From: Bacilli bacterium
GTDB lineage: Bacteria > Bacillota_I > Bacilli_A > RF39 > UBA660
Length of the DNA stretch: 37,514 bases
Assembly (NCBI GenBank): GCA_017625395.1
Contig: JAGALD010000036.1
Location: forward strand, 1 to 37,514
Direction of reading: 5' to 3'
Shown here: one piece after another, positions 1 to 8,998 of the stretch
Position numbering within the stretch: the stretch's first letter is position 1
Layout: each line of letters starts with the position of its first letter
Notes under the pieces: generated by a model
What the model was told of the DNA's origin: nothing
Database searches by the model: none
The model's input: only the letters and a program-made list of their open reading frames with translations
Program-made: the position numbers and the translations under genes

Positions 1-2
1 AT

Positions 3-911
3 ATGAAAATAATGTGTATAGGTCAATCGGCATATGACATAACATTGCCTCTTGATCATTATCCAATAGAAAATAAAAAAGTAAGAGTATATGGAAAAGT
101 TGAATGTGGTGGAGGAAGTTCATCAAATTGTGCTTATTTATTAGCAAAGTGGGGAATAAATACTTATTTTGCTGGAGTAATTGGAAATGACTACTATGGT
201 AGTAAGATTCAAAAAGAATATAATGATGTAGGAGTAAACACAAAATACCTTCAAGTAACAGATAATTTTCCAACAACTTCAAGCTATATAATTGCAAATA
301 CTTCTATTGGAAGTAGAACGATACTAACTAATAGAGATAAAAATATAAGGATGCAACCAATGGAAGTAACAGATGAGTTTGACTTTTTACTATTTGATGG
401 TTACGAAAAAGAATTTTCAATGGAAGTAGTAAGAAAAAATCCAAATGCCATAAAAATACTTGATGCAGGAAGTATGAAAGAAGCAACAGTAGAGCTTGCG
501 CATGTAGTAGATTATGTTGTTTGTTCACACGATTTTGCAGAGGATTTCTCAAATGTAAAAATTGATTATAACGATATAAATACAATCATTAGAGCATATG
601 ATAATTTAAAAAAAGAATTTACTCATAATGTAATAATTACCCTAGAAGATAGAGGTTGTTTCACTTACATAGAAGGAAAAGGTTATACTTTAATACCAAG
701 TATTAAAGTTAAATCAATTGATTCTACTGGAGCGGGCGATATCTTCCATGGTGCATTTGTCTATGCATTAGCAATGGGATATGATTTAGAAAAAGCCTTA
801 AGATTTTCTAATATAACTGGTGCCTTATCTGTTGAGAAAATTGGAAGTAGATTCTCAATTCCTGAATTAGAAAGTGTTATTAACAGATACAATGATACTA
901 TATCGCAGTAG
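3..911 (+). CDS. PfkB/ribokinase-family carbohydrate kinase
   Basis: A 302-aa cytoplasmic kinase of the PfkB (ribokinase) family, which phosphorylates sugars or nucleosides with ATP. The N-terminal beta strand (CIGQSAYDITLP) and the substrate-binding GGGSSSNCAYLLAKWG segment near residues 37-52 are typical. The second PfkB signature, DSTGAGDIFHGAF at about residues 241-253, holds the catalytic Asp and the anion-hole Gly residues. Length is normal for the family, and the ATG at position 3 gives a complete N-terminus, although only two bases precede it, so its ribosome-binding site and promoter lie outside the window. The Smr-domain gene starts one base after this stop, which suggests co-transcription. 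The sugar substrate cannot be told from the sequence. Confidence 0.9.
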   Translation: MKIMCIGQSAYDITLPLDHYPIENKKVRVYGKVECGGGSSSNCAYLLAKWGINTYFAGVIGNDYYGSKIQKEYNDVGVNTKYLQVTDNFPTTSSYIIANTSIGSRTILTNRDKNIRMQPMEVTDEFDFLLFDGYEKEFSMEVVRKNPNAIKILDAGSMKEATVELAHVVDYVVCSHDFAEDFSNVKIDYNDINTIIRAYDNLKKEFTHNVIITLEDRGCFTYIEGKGYTLIPSIKVKSIDSTGAGDIFHGAFVYALAMGYDLEKALRFSNITGALSVEKIGSRFSIPELESVINRYNDTISQ

Positions 912-912
912 T

Positions 913-1203
913 ATGCCCCAAATTGATTTGCACGGTGAAGATCGAATTGGCGCAAGAATATTAGTACAAAGCTTTATAAATGATAATTATAAACTAGGAA
1001 ATGAAGAATTTGCCATAATACATGGAGTAGGGCAAGGAATATTAAAAAAGGAAGTGGATAACGTGCTAAAAAGGGATAAACGAGTTTTAGAGTTTAGAAT
1101 GGATTGTTTTAATTCCGGATGTACGCTTGTTAGAATATGTAAAAAACTTGACAAAAAGCAGTTAATATGCTATAATACAGCACATAACTTGAAGGGGGAA
1201 TAA
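913..1203 (+). CDS. Stand-alone Smr-domain protein
   Basis: A 96-aa protein made almost entirely of one Smr (small MutS-related) domain. Visible motifs are the N-terminal DLHG box at about residues 5-8 and the HGVGQGILKKEV segment near residue 40, followed by a short C-terminal extension. Smr domains bind or nick nucleic acid and usually sit at the end of MutS2; here there is no MutS2 ATPase portion, so DNA or RNA processing is only inferred from the family. The ATG at 913 is preferred to upstream ATGs at 874 and 892 because the DLHG box then lies at the usual distance from the N-terminus. No good Shine-Dalgarno is visible, so translation is probably coupled to the kinase gene, which ends at 911. 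The 3' end carries the promoter of the next gene. Confidence 0.8.
   Translation: MPQIDLHGEDRIGARILVQSFINDNYKLGNEEFAIIHGVGQGILKKEVDNVLKRDKRVLEFRMDCFNSGCTLVRICKKLDKKQLICYNTAHNLKGE
1148..1176 (+). promoter_or_regulatory. Near-perfect vegetative (SigA) promoter with extended -10
   Basis: TTGACA at 1148-1153, a 17-base spacer, and TATAAT at 1171-1176 preceded by TGC, which makes an extended -10. It lies inside the end of the Smr gene and points at the large surface protein starting at 1208. All twelve hexamer positions match the consensus. Confidence 0.9.
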
Positions 1204-1207
1204 AAAT

Positions 1208-3526
1208 ATGTATACTGATGATGAAGAAAGAAGAGGACTTCCTATTAAGACATTCTTAATAAGCTTAATCATAATAATAATCTTAGTTTTATTATTAATT
1301 TGGCTATTACCAATGCCTAATATGAAAGGAATCAATAATAGAATATTTAATGCAAATATTCAAGAAATGAAAGATGCTGCAATACCTTATTTTACAACAG
1401 ATAAGTTACCGCAAAAAGTTGGTGACAAGATAACTTTAACATTAAAAGAAATGATCGAATTAAAACTACTATTACCATTTACAGATAAAAATGGTGATGC
1501 ATGTGATGTTGAAAAGTCATATGTAACTCTAACTAAAAAAGAAGATTCATATGAAATGAAAGTTAACTTAAAATGTAATGAAGAAGAAGACTATATTCTA
1601 GTAACTTTAGGATGCTATTCTTACTGTACTTCTGCAATTTGTGAACCAGAAACAAAAGAACCAGAAAAAGAAGAAGAGAAAAAACCAGAACCAGTTAAAC
1701 CGGTAGTAACAGGACCATCTTGTGTTCTATATGTATCAAACGGAACATTAGGAAATAACGGTTGGTATAAATCAAATGCAGTAGTTAAATTTAAAACAAA
1801 AACTACAACAACTAAAGGTGCAACAATAACAAGTTATGGTATAGGAACAGGTAGTGTAAATTACAATAAAAATTCTTCATTTACTGTAACTAATGATGGA
1901 AAAACTACAGTTTATGGATATGTAAAAGATTCAAATGGAAAAACTGCAACTTGTAGTATAGTTGTTAAGAAAGATACTGTTAAACCAACTTGTAAGTTAA
2001 CAGTTCTATCAGGAACAAAAGGAAATGACGGTAGCTATGTATCTGATGTAGTTATAGGTTTTGCAAGTAAAACTGATGCTGCAAGTGGTATCAATGCCTA
2101 TGGATTAACAAATGCATCATCTGCAAATTATAACAATAAAACAAAATATACAGTTGCAACAAACGGAACACACAAAATTTATGGATATGTAAAAGATGCA
2201 GCTGGACATACATCAACATGTGATATTACAGTAAAACGTAATGCTAAAGATACTAATTCAAAACCAAGTTGTACTTTAAAAGTAACAAGTGGAACACTTG
2301 GAAATAACGGTTGGTATGTTGGAGATGTAAATATTGCATTTGCTACAAAAACAACAACAAATGGTGCAACAATTAGTAGCTTTGGACTAGGTACTTCAGA
2401 AAATTATTCTGGAAGTAATACATATACAGTAACAAAAGATGGAACAACAACAGTTTATGGATATGTAAAAGATTCAAATGGACATACTGCAACATGTAGT
2501 ATAGCAATAAAAAGAGATGTAATAAAACCAAGTTGTTCATTAAAAGTAACAAAAGGTACATTTAATTCAGCTGGATATTATACATCTGATATAACAATCG
2601 GATTTAATTCCAAAGTAGATTCAAATAGTGGAATTGCAAACTTTGGAATTGGAAAAGAAGAGACATATTCTGGAAATGACAGTTATACAATAAAAACTGT
2701 TGGAAAACATACAGTTTACGGTTACATAAAAGATAAAGCTGGAAACACTGCAAAATGTAGTATTACAGTTGAAAAAAGAAATGCATTAGAATATCAATAC
2801 AAAAAAGATATAGCAGCACAATATAGTAATTGGAGTAATTGGGCAACATATACTTATAATCCTAATTCAAAACCAAGTTTTGGAAAATACAACTTAATAG
2901 AAATTGAAGATTTAGGAAAATCAACAGTAGTTGACTATTATCAATACTCAAGAGGAGATGCAATTAAGCAAAATAAAGTTGTTAAAGTAGGTACTGCAAC
3001 TCAAACATATTGTAAAGAATATAGTTATTACAGAACTACAACAACAACTGCAACAACAACTACAACATATGCTGTAAAAACAGGAGAAGGATGGAAGTTT
3101 GTTGGACAAGTAGTAACAACAGGAGTTCCAACTGATACATTATCAGTTAAATATGAATTTGTTGGATTAGATTGGTCAAACTGTGGAACAGAATGTACTA
3201 GAGCACCAAAGAAAATATGGAACAAATATACAAGAACAGTTTATAAAGTTCCAACTTCAAATACAGTTTATGACACAAAAACTGGTGTTACAGTAACATG
3301 TAATGCAACAGCAACAAAACAAGTTGAATTATTTGATACAATAAGTATAATTGTTGGATATGAAGAAATTAAAACACCAGTATACAAAGATGTATACAAA
3401 TATAGAGAAAGAAGACGTACTTTAGTAAGTGAAGCTTACACAGATTACAAATGGAGTACATATAATAATCAGACATTACTAAATCAAGGATATACAATGA
3501 CAGGTAACACAAGAATCGCTGAATAA
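1208..3526 (+). CDS. Membrane-anchored surface protein with four Ig-like Cys-paired repeats
   Basis: A 772-aa protein of unknown function. A charged N-terminus is followed by one strong membrane segment (about residues 15-36), with the rest predicted outside the cell. Residues about 45-145 resemble a pilin-like head domain (helix with NANIQEMKDAAIPYF, later Cys pairs), though this is only a resemblance. A Glu/Pro/Lys linker (about 148-168) leads to four tandem repeats of roughly 88 aa (170-525), each opening with PxC and closing with a second Cys before a basic strand, with VYGYVKD or a variant as the central motif. The remaining roughly 245 residues are Thr/Tyr-rich with WSNW and KWSTY motifs. 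The ribosome-binding site (AAGGGGGAA) is strong. A cell-surface or adhesin-like role is inference. The next giant gene follows after 15 bases and probably shares the transcript. Confidence 0.8.
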   Translation: MYTDDEERRGLPIKTFLISLIIIIILVLLLIWLLPMPNMKGINNRIFNANIQEMKDAAIPYFTTDKLPQKVGDKITLTLKEMIELKLLLPFTDKNGDACDVEKSYVTLTKKEDSYEMKVNLKCNEEEDYILVTLGCYSYCTSAICEPETKEPEKEEEKKPEPVKPVVTGPSCVLYVSNGTLGNNGWYKSNAVVKFKTKTTTTKGATITSYGIGTGSVNYNKNSSFTVTNDGKTTVYGYVKDSNGKTATCSIVVKKDTVKPTCKLTVLSGTKGNDGSYVSDVVIGFASKTDAASGINAYGLTNASSANYNNKTKYTVATNGTHKIYGYVKDAAGHTSTCDITVKRNAKDTNSKPSCTLKVTSGTLGNNGWYVGDVNIAFATKTTTNGATISSFGLGTSENYSGSNTYTVTKDGTTTVYGYVKDSNGHTATCSIAIKRDVIKPSCSLKVTKGTFNSAGYYTSDITIGFNSKVDSNSGIANFGIGKEETYSGNDSYTIKTVGKHTVYGYIKDKAGNTAKCSITVEKRNALEYQYKKDIAAQYSNWSNWATYTYNPNSKPSFGKYNLIEIEDLGKSTVVDYYQYSRGDAIKQNKVVKVGTATQTYCKEYSYYRTTTTTATTTTTYAVKTGEGWKFVGQVVTTGVPTDTLSVKYEFVGLDWSNCGTECTRAPKKIWNKYTRTVYKVPTSNTVYDTKTGVTVTCNATATKQVELFDTISIIVGYEEIKTPVYKDVYKYRERRRTLVSEAYTDYKWSTYNNQTLLNQGYTMTGNTRIAE
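1715..2785 (+). repeat. Four tandem Ig-like repeat units coding about 88 aa each
   Basis: Units start at about 1715, 1985, 2264 and 2528. Each begins with a P-(S/T)-C triplet and ends with a second Cys in an (A/S)-(T/K)-C context just before a Lys/Arg-rich junction. The shared core is VYGYVKD, IYGYVKD or VYGYIKD. Units 1 and 3 are closest to each other (both contain GTLGNNGWY), as are units 2 and 4 (both contain an (A/N)SGI segment), suggesting a duplicated pair. They are protein-domain repeats, not DNA repeats with spacers. Confidence 0.85.
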
Positions 3527-3541
3527 GGATGGGGATAATAT

Positions 3542-6500
3542 ATGAATGATTATAGAAAAATTAGTTTAGTAAACGAATTTAATGAAGAAACAAAAGAATG
3601 GGAAGTAAGAACTGTTGTATTCTTTAGAAATGGAGAAGCTCCATTAATAGAAGATTTTAACGGTGAAGAACATTTAAGAGAAATAGCAGGACTTATCGAG
3701 TCAGCTGGATTAAATATCTTAGATAATGGGTTAGCTAATGCTTGCCAAACAGGAATTGTTTCAGTAGTTAAACGTGAAGATACAAAACAAATGGCTGAAT
3801 TAAATTCAGAAATACTTCAAGAGCAAATTAGATATTCAAATACACAACAAGAAGAAATAGAAGAAGTTCAAGAAATGAAAGAAACTGCTGAAGTTGAGAA
3901 AACAGCAGAAAGAAAACTTGAATTATCACTTGAAGATAGACAATTAGCAGACTATTTTAGATATAGAGCAGATATTGATAGAAAAACTGAATTACATAAT
4001 AATGGTCAATTACCACCAGTTGGTATTAGAGCAATAGAAGAAGATAAAGCAGCAATTGAAAGACTAATTTCTGAAAATGAAAGAGTATGGGCTCTTGAAG
4101 AAGCAAGAACAAGACTTCTTAATGGAAATTTAAAACAAGAAGAATATGATAGAATTAATGATACATATAGAGCTCAATTAGCAGAAGCAATTAGAAATCT
4201 TGAAAATCAAACTATAGAAAACAATAATGAAATAGAAGTAGAATCAACTGAAGAAATAGAAGAAGAATTTGAACAGTTTGAAGGTAAGGATTTAGATACA
4301 TACAATGCAATGATGGATGTAATTGATATGTGTAGAGAATGCCGTATCAATGACGAAAAATTTGAAATTGTAATCAACAGAAGTCTTGAAGATAATTCAA
4401 CAAGAGAAGTTAGAATTACTCTAGTAGGTGGAATAGCAAGAGATAGCTTTGAATTTACATTTGAAAATGGAGATTTATTTGATCAACATTTAGATGAAAT
4501 TGTTAGAACAGCATCAATTGATGATGAAATAGTTAAGAAAGAAGAAACACCTACTGAGTTATCTGAACGCATTAGTAATTCAATTACAGTAGTAACTACA
4601 AAAGAAGGAAACCAAGTTGTAATTAGATATAGTGTTCCTAATAAAACTAATGAATTAGTTGAAGAACCAATAGTTGAGCCAATTGAACCAAAAGAAGAAA
4701 AGAAACAAGAAGAAATAGAAGAAAATATACCAAAAACAAAACGTATTTTAAATCTAAACGAAGAAGATCGCGAACTAGCAAATTACTTTAAACTAGCAGC
4801 TTTAAGAGAACAAAATCAACTTTCAGAAGAAGAACAAAATCGAATCGATGAACTTGCTGAAAAGAATGAAAGAGTTTGGGGGCTTGAAGAGGCTAGAAGA
4901 AGATTATCTGAAGGAAGATTACATCAAGAAGAGTATGATAGAATTCGTGAAACATATAGAGCTCAATTAGCAGAAGCAATTAAAAATGCTGAATATGTAG
5001 AAGTTGAAGTTAAAGAAGAACCTTCATTCAAAAGAAGAATTGAATTACCTGAAGAAGATAGACAACTAGCAGATTATATGAAACTTAACTTATTAAGACA
5101 TAGAAATCAAATTTCAAAAGAACAACAAAATTTAATTGAAGAGTTAGCTAGTAAAAATGAAAGAGTATGGGGACTTGAAGAAGCAAGAACAAAACTTCTT
5201 AATGGAGATTTAAAACAAGAAGAATATGATAGAATTTATAGTACATATAGAGCACAATTAGCAGAAGCAATAAAAGAAGTAGCTAATAATCAAAAAGAAA
5301 ATAATGATGTTAATAACAGTTATACAGATAACAATAATACTGATAACAAAGTTGATATATCTGAAGATGTACGTGTTGTAGATGAAGAAAGAGATGATTT
5401 AAGAAGACAAGTAATAGAACTTCTTAAACTAAGACAAAATCAATTACAACAACAAGAAAACGAGAAAATTGGGTTGACTTCAAATCCATCAGTTGAAAAG
5501 GATAATACAGTAGTAGAACCAGTAGTTCCACAAGTAAAACCTGTAGTAGAACCTAGTGTTACAGAACCGGAGAAAACCTTAAGAAAAAAATATGATGAAG
5601 CAATGAATAAACTAAAAGAACAAAGAGATGATTTAAGAAGAAGAGCTTCAAATATTTTAAACGAAAGAAAAGAATTGTTATCAAAAGAAGAAGAAAAAAA
5701 TCATGTAGAAAAACCAGTTCAACCAGTGACACCTATTGTAGAACCAGTTGAACAAGTAATTTTACCAGTAAAACCTGAAGTAGAACCAGTTGAGCAAATA
5801 GTTCCACCAATAAAACCTGAAGTAGAACCAGTTCGTCCAACAAATCCAGTAAAACCTGGAGCAGTATTAAAACCTGAAGGAATTAATGATGGAAAACCTA
5901 CTCAAACAGCTGGAAATATTCAAACTAACGGTGAACAAAAACAAGTTGAAGGTGTTCCAGGAAAAGTAACTGTAACAAGCAAAGGTAAAAAATTCTTAAA
6001 ATGGCTTGCTAAAGGTGCAGCATTTATAATAGCAGTTTTAGGTATTCATGATATTGCAAATAAGTTGAAAGATACATTTAAACCAAAAACTCAAAATAAT
6101 CAAAGTACAAATACAAATGTAAATACAAGTGTTGTAGATACAAGAGTAAATAATTATTTTGATAAGATGAATGTTCCAGCATCAACAAGAGCATTTATTG
6201 GTCAAGATGCAGTTATGAGCTTCTTAGGTGAATTTAAAAATGAAGATCAATTTAATGAAGTTTTAAGTGCATTATGCTATGGTTATGAAGCAAACATTCT
6301 AACAACAAAAGATGGTAACTTTAGATTAGATGCAGATGGAAATAACTATTTAAGATCATTTACATCAGATTTCCTATGTGCAAAGGTTGTAGTAAATAAT
6401 TATACTCCAGAACAAATGCGTGCAGTATTTGGAGATTCAGATATAACATATGAACAAATCATGGATGGATTTAGAAGTTACTGTACTACAGTAGCAGTAT

Positions 6501-8086
6501 ATGGTACAACTGCAACAGAAAATCTACCATTTAAATATTTAACTAATGGTGATGTAAATGCAACAGAAGCATTAGAAAATCTATCAACAAGATTATCTAT
6601 TGTTAACCTAAATAGAAAAAATGGTACATTAACAAGTAGACATACAGATGCATTTATTTCAACAGTACATAAAATATTTGTTCAAAATGATCAATCATTA
6701 GGATTAACAGAAGGAACAAAAACAGTTGCTGCAGCATTAGTAGATGGATATATGTATAGTCAGGCACAAGTTTCAAATGGAGAAGCACTATACTTACATG
6801 CTGATGACGGATATGCAAAAGCAGGAATAAATTTACGTGAAGTTGATGGAAGAGTGGCATTAGTATCAGGTGATTCTACTGCATATCATTTCTCAAACTT
6901 ATATGATGTAATTAATTATGGTTATGGAAATGTTAATGTTTCAGATCGTAGATGCCTAACAGCACAACAAGTATTATTAGAAAACTTGAGTGAAATGAGA
7001 GAATTAGCAAATGTAACAACAGACCAAGCAACATTAGAATTTGCAAACTTACTATACCAAAATGGAATGAAAGGATATGCTGATGAAGTTTCTAAGGGAA
7101 ATTGTACACCAGAATTATTAGCAAGAATAGAAGCTGCAAATCCAGTATTAAGTGATGAAATTGATGCGTATGAACAATCAATGCGTGCAGTTGATACAGA
7201 ATATGTTCCATTCAATAAAGTAACAACAGGTGTAGATGAATTATTAGGTATAACACAAACAAGAAACAACATTGCTGATTTGATAAATGTAAGAAGAAAT
7301 ATGCTATATATGTATAATGATTATGAGATAACAAGCGGAAGAAGATATGTTTCAAATAATCAATATGGCGGATACAACAACAATAATAATAACCATAATA
7401 ATAACAATAATAACAATAATTCAAATACAACTACAACAACAACTACAACAACCACACAAGAAGAAGTTGAATTTGAAGATTTAACAGAAGAAGAACAAGA
7501 AGAAGCGTTGACTATTATTGAACAAATAGAACAAGCTGAACAAGCTGAACAAAATCAAGATTACCAAGAAGGTATTGATGCATTAAGAGATGCTGTTCAA
7601 AGTGGAGTTCCAGAAGCAGAAGTAGTTCGAATTGGTAACCAATACGGAATAACAGTTGATGAAGACTACTATGAAAATATGACTGAAGCTTTAAATCAAC
7701 AAGAACAAGGTGAACAACTAGCTGCACAACAAGATGAAGAATATGAAAGAAGAAATGAGCAAGCTAGAAAAGAAGCTGAAGAAAGAGCAAGAAGAGAAGC
7801 CGAAGAAGAAGCAAGAAGAAGAGCAGAACAAGAAGCTTTAATAAATCAAGGTCAAGGAACACCAAATCAAGAACAAACAAATCAAAATCAAACAACTCAA
7901 GATCAAACATACGATCCACAAACAGATTCAGACAGAGTTGATTACGAAGCTGGAGAAGAACCTTATGTTCCAACTTCATCAACAACTAAAGAAGGATTAC
8001 TTGCAGCAAGAGACATATTAACAGCACATATGGATATCGATGCTTTAGGATTAGATACTGAAAATGAACATACAATGAGAATGTAA
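3542..8086 (+). CDS. Giant repeat-containing protein with a central membrane segment, unknown function
   Basis: A 1514-aa protein that I do not recognise. It has no N-terminal signal peptide. The N-terminal 800 residues are very acidic and helical, with three copies of a roughly 85-aa unit (motifs EDRQLADY, NERVW, LEEAR, QEEYDRI, TYRAQLAEAI). These are followed by two DDLRR helical segments and a Pro/Val/Glu-rich linker of VEPVEQ type. A single hydrophobic segment lies near residues 818-842. The next 400 or so residues look globular, then come poly-Asn and poly-Thr runs, a charged Glu/Arg coiled coil, a Gln/Asn-rich region and a short tail. By length and layout a structural or scaffold role at the membrane is plausible, but this is inference. 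The start is supported by a GGATGGGG Shine-Dalgarno, and it follows the surface protein after 15 bases. Confidence 0.75.
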   Translation: MNDYRKISLVNEFNEETKEWEVRTVVFFRNGEAPLIEDFNGEEHLREIAGLIESAGLNILDNGLANACQTGIVSVVKREDTKQMAELNSEILQEQIRYSNTQQEEIEEVQEMKETAEVEKTAERKLELSLEDRQLADYFRYRADIDRKTELHNNGQLPPVGIRAIEEDKAAIERLISENERVWALEEARTRLLNGNLKQEEYDRINDTYRAQLAEAIRNLENQTIENNNEIEVESTEEIEEEFEQFEGKDLDTYNAMMDVIDMCRECRINDEKFEIVINRSLEDNSTREVRITLVGGIARDSFEFTFENGDLFDQHLDEIVRTASIDDEIVKKEETPTELSERISNSITVVTTKEGNQVVIRYSVPNKTNELVEEPIVEPIEPKEEKKQEEIEENIPKTKRILNLNEEDRELANYFKLAALREQNQLSEEEQNRIDELAEKNERVWGLEEARRRLSEGRLHQEEYDRIRETYRAQLAEAIKNAEYVEVEVKEEPSFKRRIELPEEDRQLADYMKLNLLRHRNQISKEQQNLIEELASKNERVWGLEEARTKLLNGDLKQEEYDRIYSTYRAQLAEAIKEVANNQKENNDVNNSYTDNNNTDNKVDISEDVRVVDEERDDLRRQVIELLKLRQNQLQQQENEKIGLTSNPSVEKDNTVVEPVVPQVKPVVEPSVTEPEKTLRKKYDEAMNKLKEQRDDLRRRASNILNERKELLSKEEEKNHVEKPVQPVTPIVEPVEQVILPVKPEVEPVEQIVPPIKPEVEPVRPTNPVKPGAVLKPEGINDGKPTQTAGNIQTNGEQKQVEGVPGKVTVTSKGKKFLKWLAKGAAFIIAVLGIHDIANKLKDTFKPKTQNNQSTNTNVNTSVVDTRVNNYFDKMNVPASTRAFIGQDAVMSFLGEFKNEDQFNEVLSALCYGYEANILTTKDGNFRLDADGNNYLRSFTSDFLCAKVVVNNYTPEQMRAVFGDSDITYEQIMDGFRSYCTTVAVYGTTATENLPFKYLTNGDVNATEALENLSTRLSIVNLNRKNGTLTSRHTDAFISTVHKIFVQNDQSLGLTEGTKTVAAALVDGYMYSQAQVSNGEALYLHADDGYAKAGINLREVDGRVALVSGDSTAYHFSNLYDVINYGYGNVNVSDRRCLTAQQVLLENLSEMRELANVTTDQATLEFANLLYQNGMKGYADEVSKGNCTPELLARIEAANPVLSDEIDAYEQSMRAVDTEYVPFNKVTTGVDELLGITQTRNNIADLINVRRNMLYMYNDYEITSGRRYVSNNQYGGYNNNNNNHNNNNNNNNSNTTTTTTTTTTQEEVEFEDLTEEEQEEALTIIEQIEQAEQAEQNQDYQEGIDALRDAVQSGVPEAEVVRIGNQYGITVDEDYYENMTEALNQQEQGEQLAAQQDEEYERRNEQARKEAEERARREAEEEARRRAEQEALINQGQGTPNQEQTNQNQTTQDQTYDPQTDSDRVDYEAGEEPYVPTSSTTKEGLLAARDILTAHMDIDALGLDTENEHTMRM
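3911..5286 (+). repeat. Three copies of an 85-aa helical repeat within the 1514-aa protein
   Basis: Copies lie at about 3911-4203, 4738-4986 and 5032-5286. Each contains ED(R)-(Q/E)-LA-(D/N)-Y near its start, then NERVW(A/G)LEEAR, an LxxGxLxQEEYDRI stretch and TYRAQLAEAI at the end. The first copy has an insertion near its start. Copies 2 and 3 are almost adjacent, while copy 1 is separated by a beta-rich segment that recalls the protein's own N-terminus. Confidence 0.85.
7372..7460 (+). repeat. Poly-Asn / poly-Thr low-complexity tract
   Basis: Runs of AAC/AAT and ACA/ACT codons encode about sixteen Asn (with one His) followed by about ten Thr, inside the 1514-aa protein. The mix of synonymous codons shows it is partly degenerate at the DNA level but could still change length by slippage. 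Confidence 0.85.
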
Positions 8087-8096
8087 AAAAATAAAG

Positions 8097-8128
8097 AGAA
8101 ATATAAGTAATTATATTTCTTTTTTTTT
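8097..8128 (+). terminator. Intrinsic terminator after the giant gene
   Basis: The 10-bp stem AGAAATATAA / TTATATTTCT with a GTAA loop is followed by an unbroken T run. It closes the 1208-8086 transcription unit. Confidence 0.8.
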
Positions 8129-8139
8129 GTTCATATACT
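8111..8139 (+). promoter_or_regulatory. Possible sporulation-type (SigE/SigK-like) promoter
   Basis: An ATATT element at 8113-8117, a 14-base gap and CATATACT at 8132-8139 resemble the SigE consensus (ATATT, N14, CATACA(A/C)T). CATATACTA also fits the SigK -10 pattern CATANNNTA. It overlaps the 3' arm of the preceding terminator and the next start is at 8156. In such AT-rich DNA a chance match is quite possible. Confidence 0.3.
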
Positions 8140-8155
8140 ATATAAAGGTGGTTTT

Positions 8156-8998
8156 ATGATAAAGAAAATTGCAAGCATTTTAGGTACAGTCTCTCTCATT
8201 TGTTTTAGTTTTTATTATACAGATAGTGCAATTGACGTAATAAGAAAATCAGATCCAATAATGAAAGAGATTGTCGAATATAGTAATAACTATGAAGATT
8301 CTGTTATTGAGTCCAAAAAAATAAATAATAATATTATTCCAGGTGTAACAGGTACAAAAGTAAATATTGATGAGAGTTACAATCGAATGAAGCAAGTAGG
8401 AAAGTTTGATGAAAATTTAATAGTTTTCGAAACAGTTGCGCCTACTAACTCATTAGAAAATGATTATGATAATTATGTAATTTCGGGTAGTCCAGTAATA
8501 AACAATGTATCCATAATAGTAAAAGCTAATAACAAATTATATATTGAGGAAATTCTAACAATCTTAAATAAGAAAGACGTAAAAGTAACATTTTTTTTAC
8601 CAACAAGTTTATTTGAAAATTCATTAGAATTAATAAAAACAGTTGCAAGTAATGGCCATAATATCGAGTTATTAGATGATAATTATAATCAATCAATAAT
8701 CAAAAAATATAATAATATAAAAAAAATAACACTAGGAAGTCCTCTAGATTATTGCTATACAGAAACAAAAAATACAAGATTACTTGAAAATTGTAGTAAT
8801 GAAAAAAAACATACAATTATTCCGGGAATAATTTCAGAATGCAATTTATATAATGATGTAAAAAATGAACTAGAAAATGGTTCAATTATTTCAATATCAA
8901 ATAATCAAAATACAATTAAGGAACTACCTGTGGTGATAAATTATATAAAACAAAAAGGGAAAAATATTGTTACATTAGAAAATCTATTGAAAGAATAA
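8156..8998 (+). CDS. Degenerate polysaccharide-deacetylase-like protein, sporulation neighbourhood
   Basis: A 280-aa protein with an N-terminal hydrophobic segment (about residues 5-23, signal or anchor), so probably exported. Residues about 115-280 follow the NodB-type fold order: VSIIVKANNK, then an ILNKKDVKVTFFLP strand, then SNGHNIELLDDN, and a closing strand with VTLENLL. In active deacetylases the first block is a FDDGP-like metal motif and the GH segment is followed by an HxxxH pair; both are absent here, so the enzyme is probably inactive, perhaps a binding or regulatory protein. It lies 53 bases before spoIIGA, and a sporulation role is inferred from context. The start is supported by AAGGTGG upstream. 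The family call is moderate, since it rests on motif order. Confidence 0.55.
   Translation: MIKKIASILGTVSLICFSFYYTDSAIDVIRKSDPIMKEIVEYSNNYEDSVIESKKINNNIIPGVTGTKVNIDESYNRMKQVGKFDENLIVFETVAPTNSLENDYDNYVISGSPVINNVSIIVKANNKLYIEEILTILNKKDVKVTFFLPTSLFENSLELIKTVASNGHNIELLDDNYNQSIIKKYNNIKKITLGSPLDYCYTETKNTRLLENCSNEKKHTIIPGIISECNLYNDVKNELENGSIISISNNQNTIKELPVVINYIKQKGKNIVTLENLLKE

Noticed and set aside
1715-2785. Regular repeats that might be a CRISPR array
   Set aside because: Units are about 270 bases, in frame, degenerate at DNA level and encode Ig-like domains; there are no short identical repeats with unique spacers.
2373-7985. Several minus-strand frames of 60-116 codons across the giant genes
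   Set aside because: They are Leu/Tyr/Val-rich mirror translations of repetitive GAA, ACA and AAT codons, lack ribosome-binding sites and oppose a strong sense transcript.
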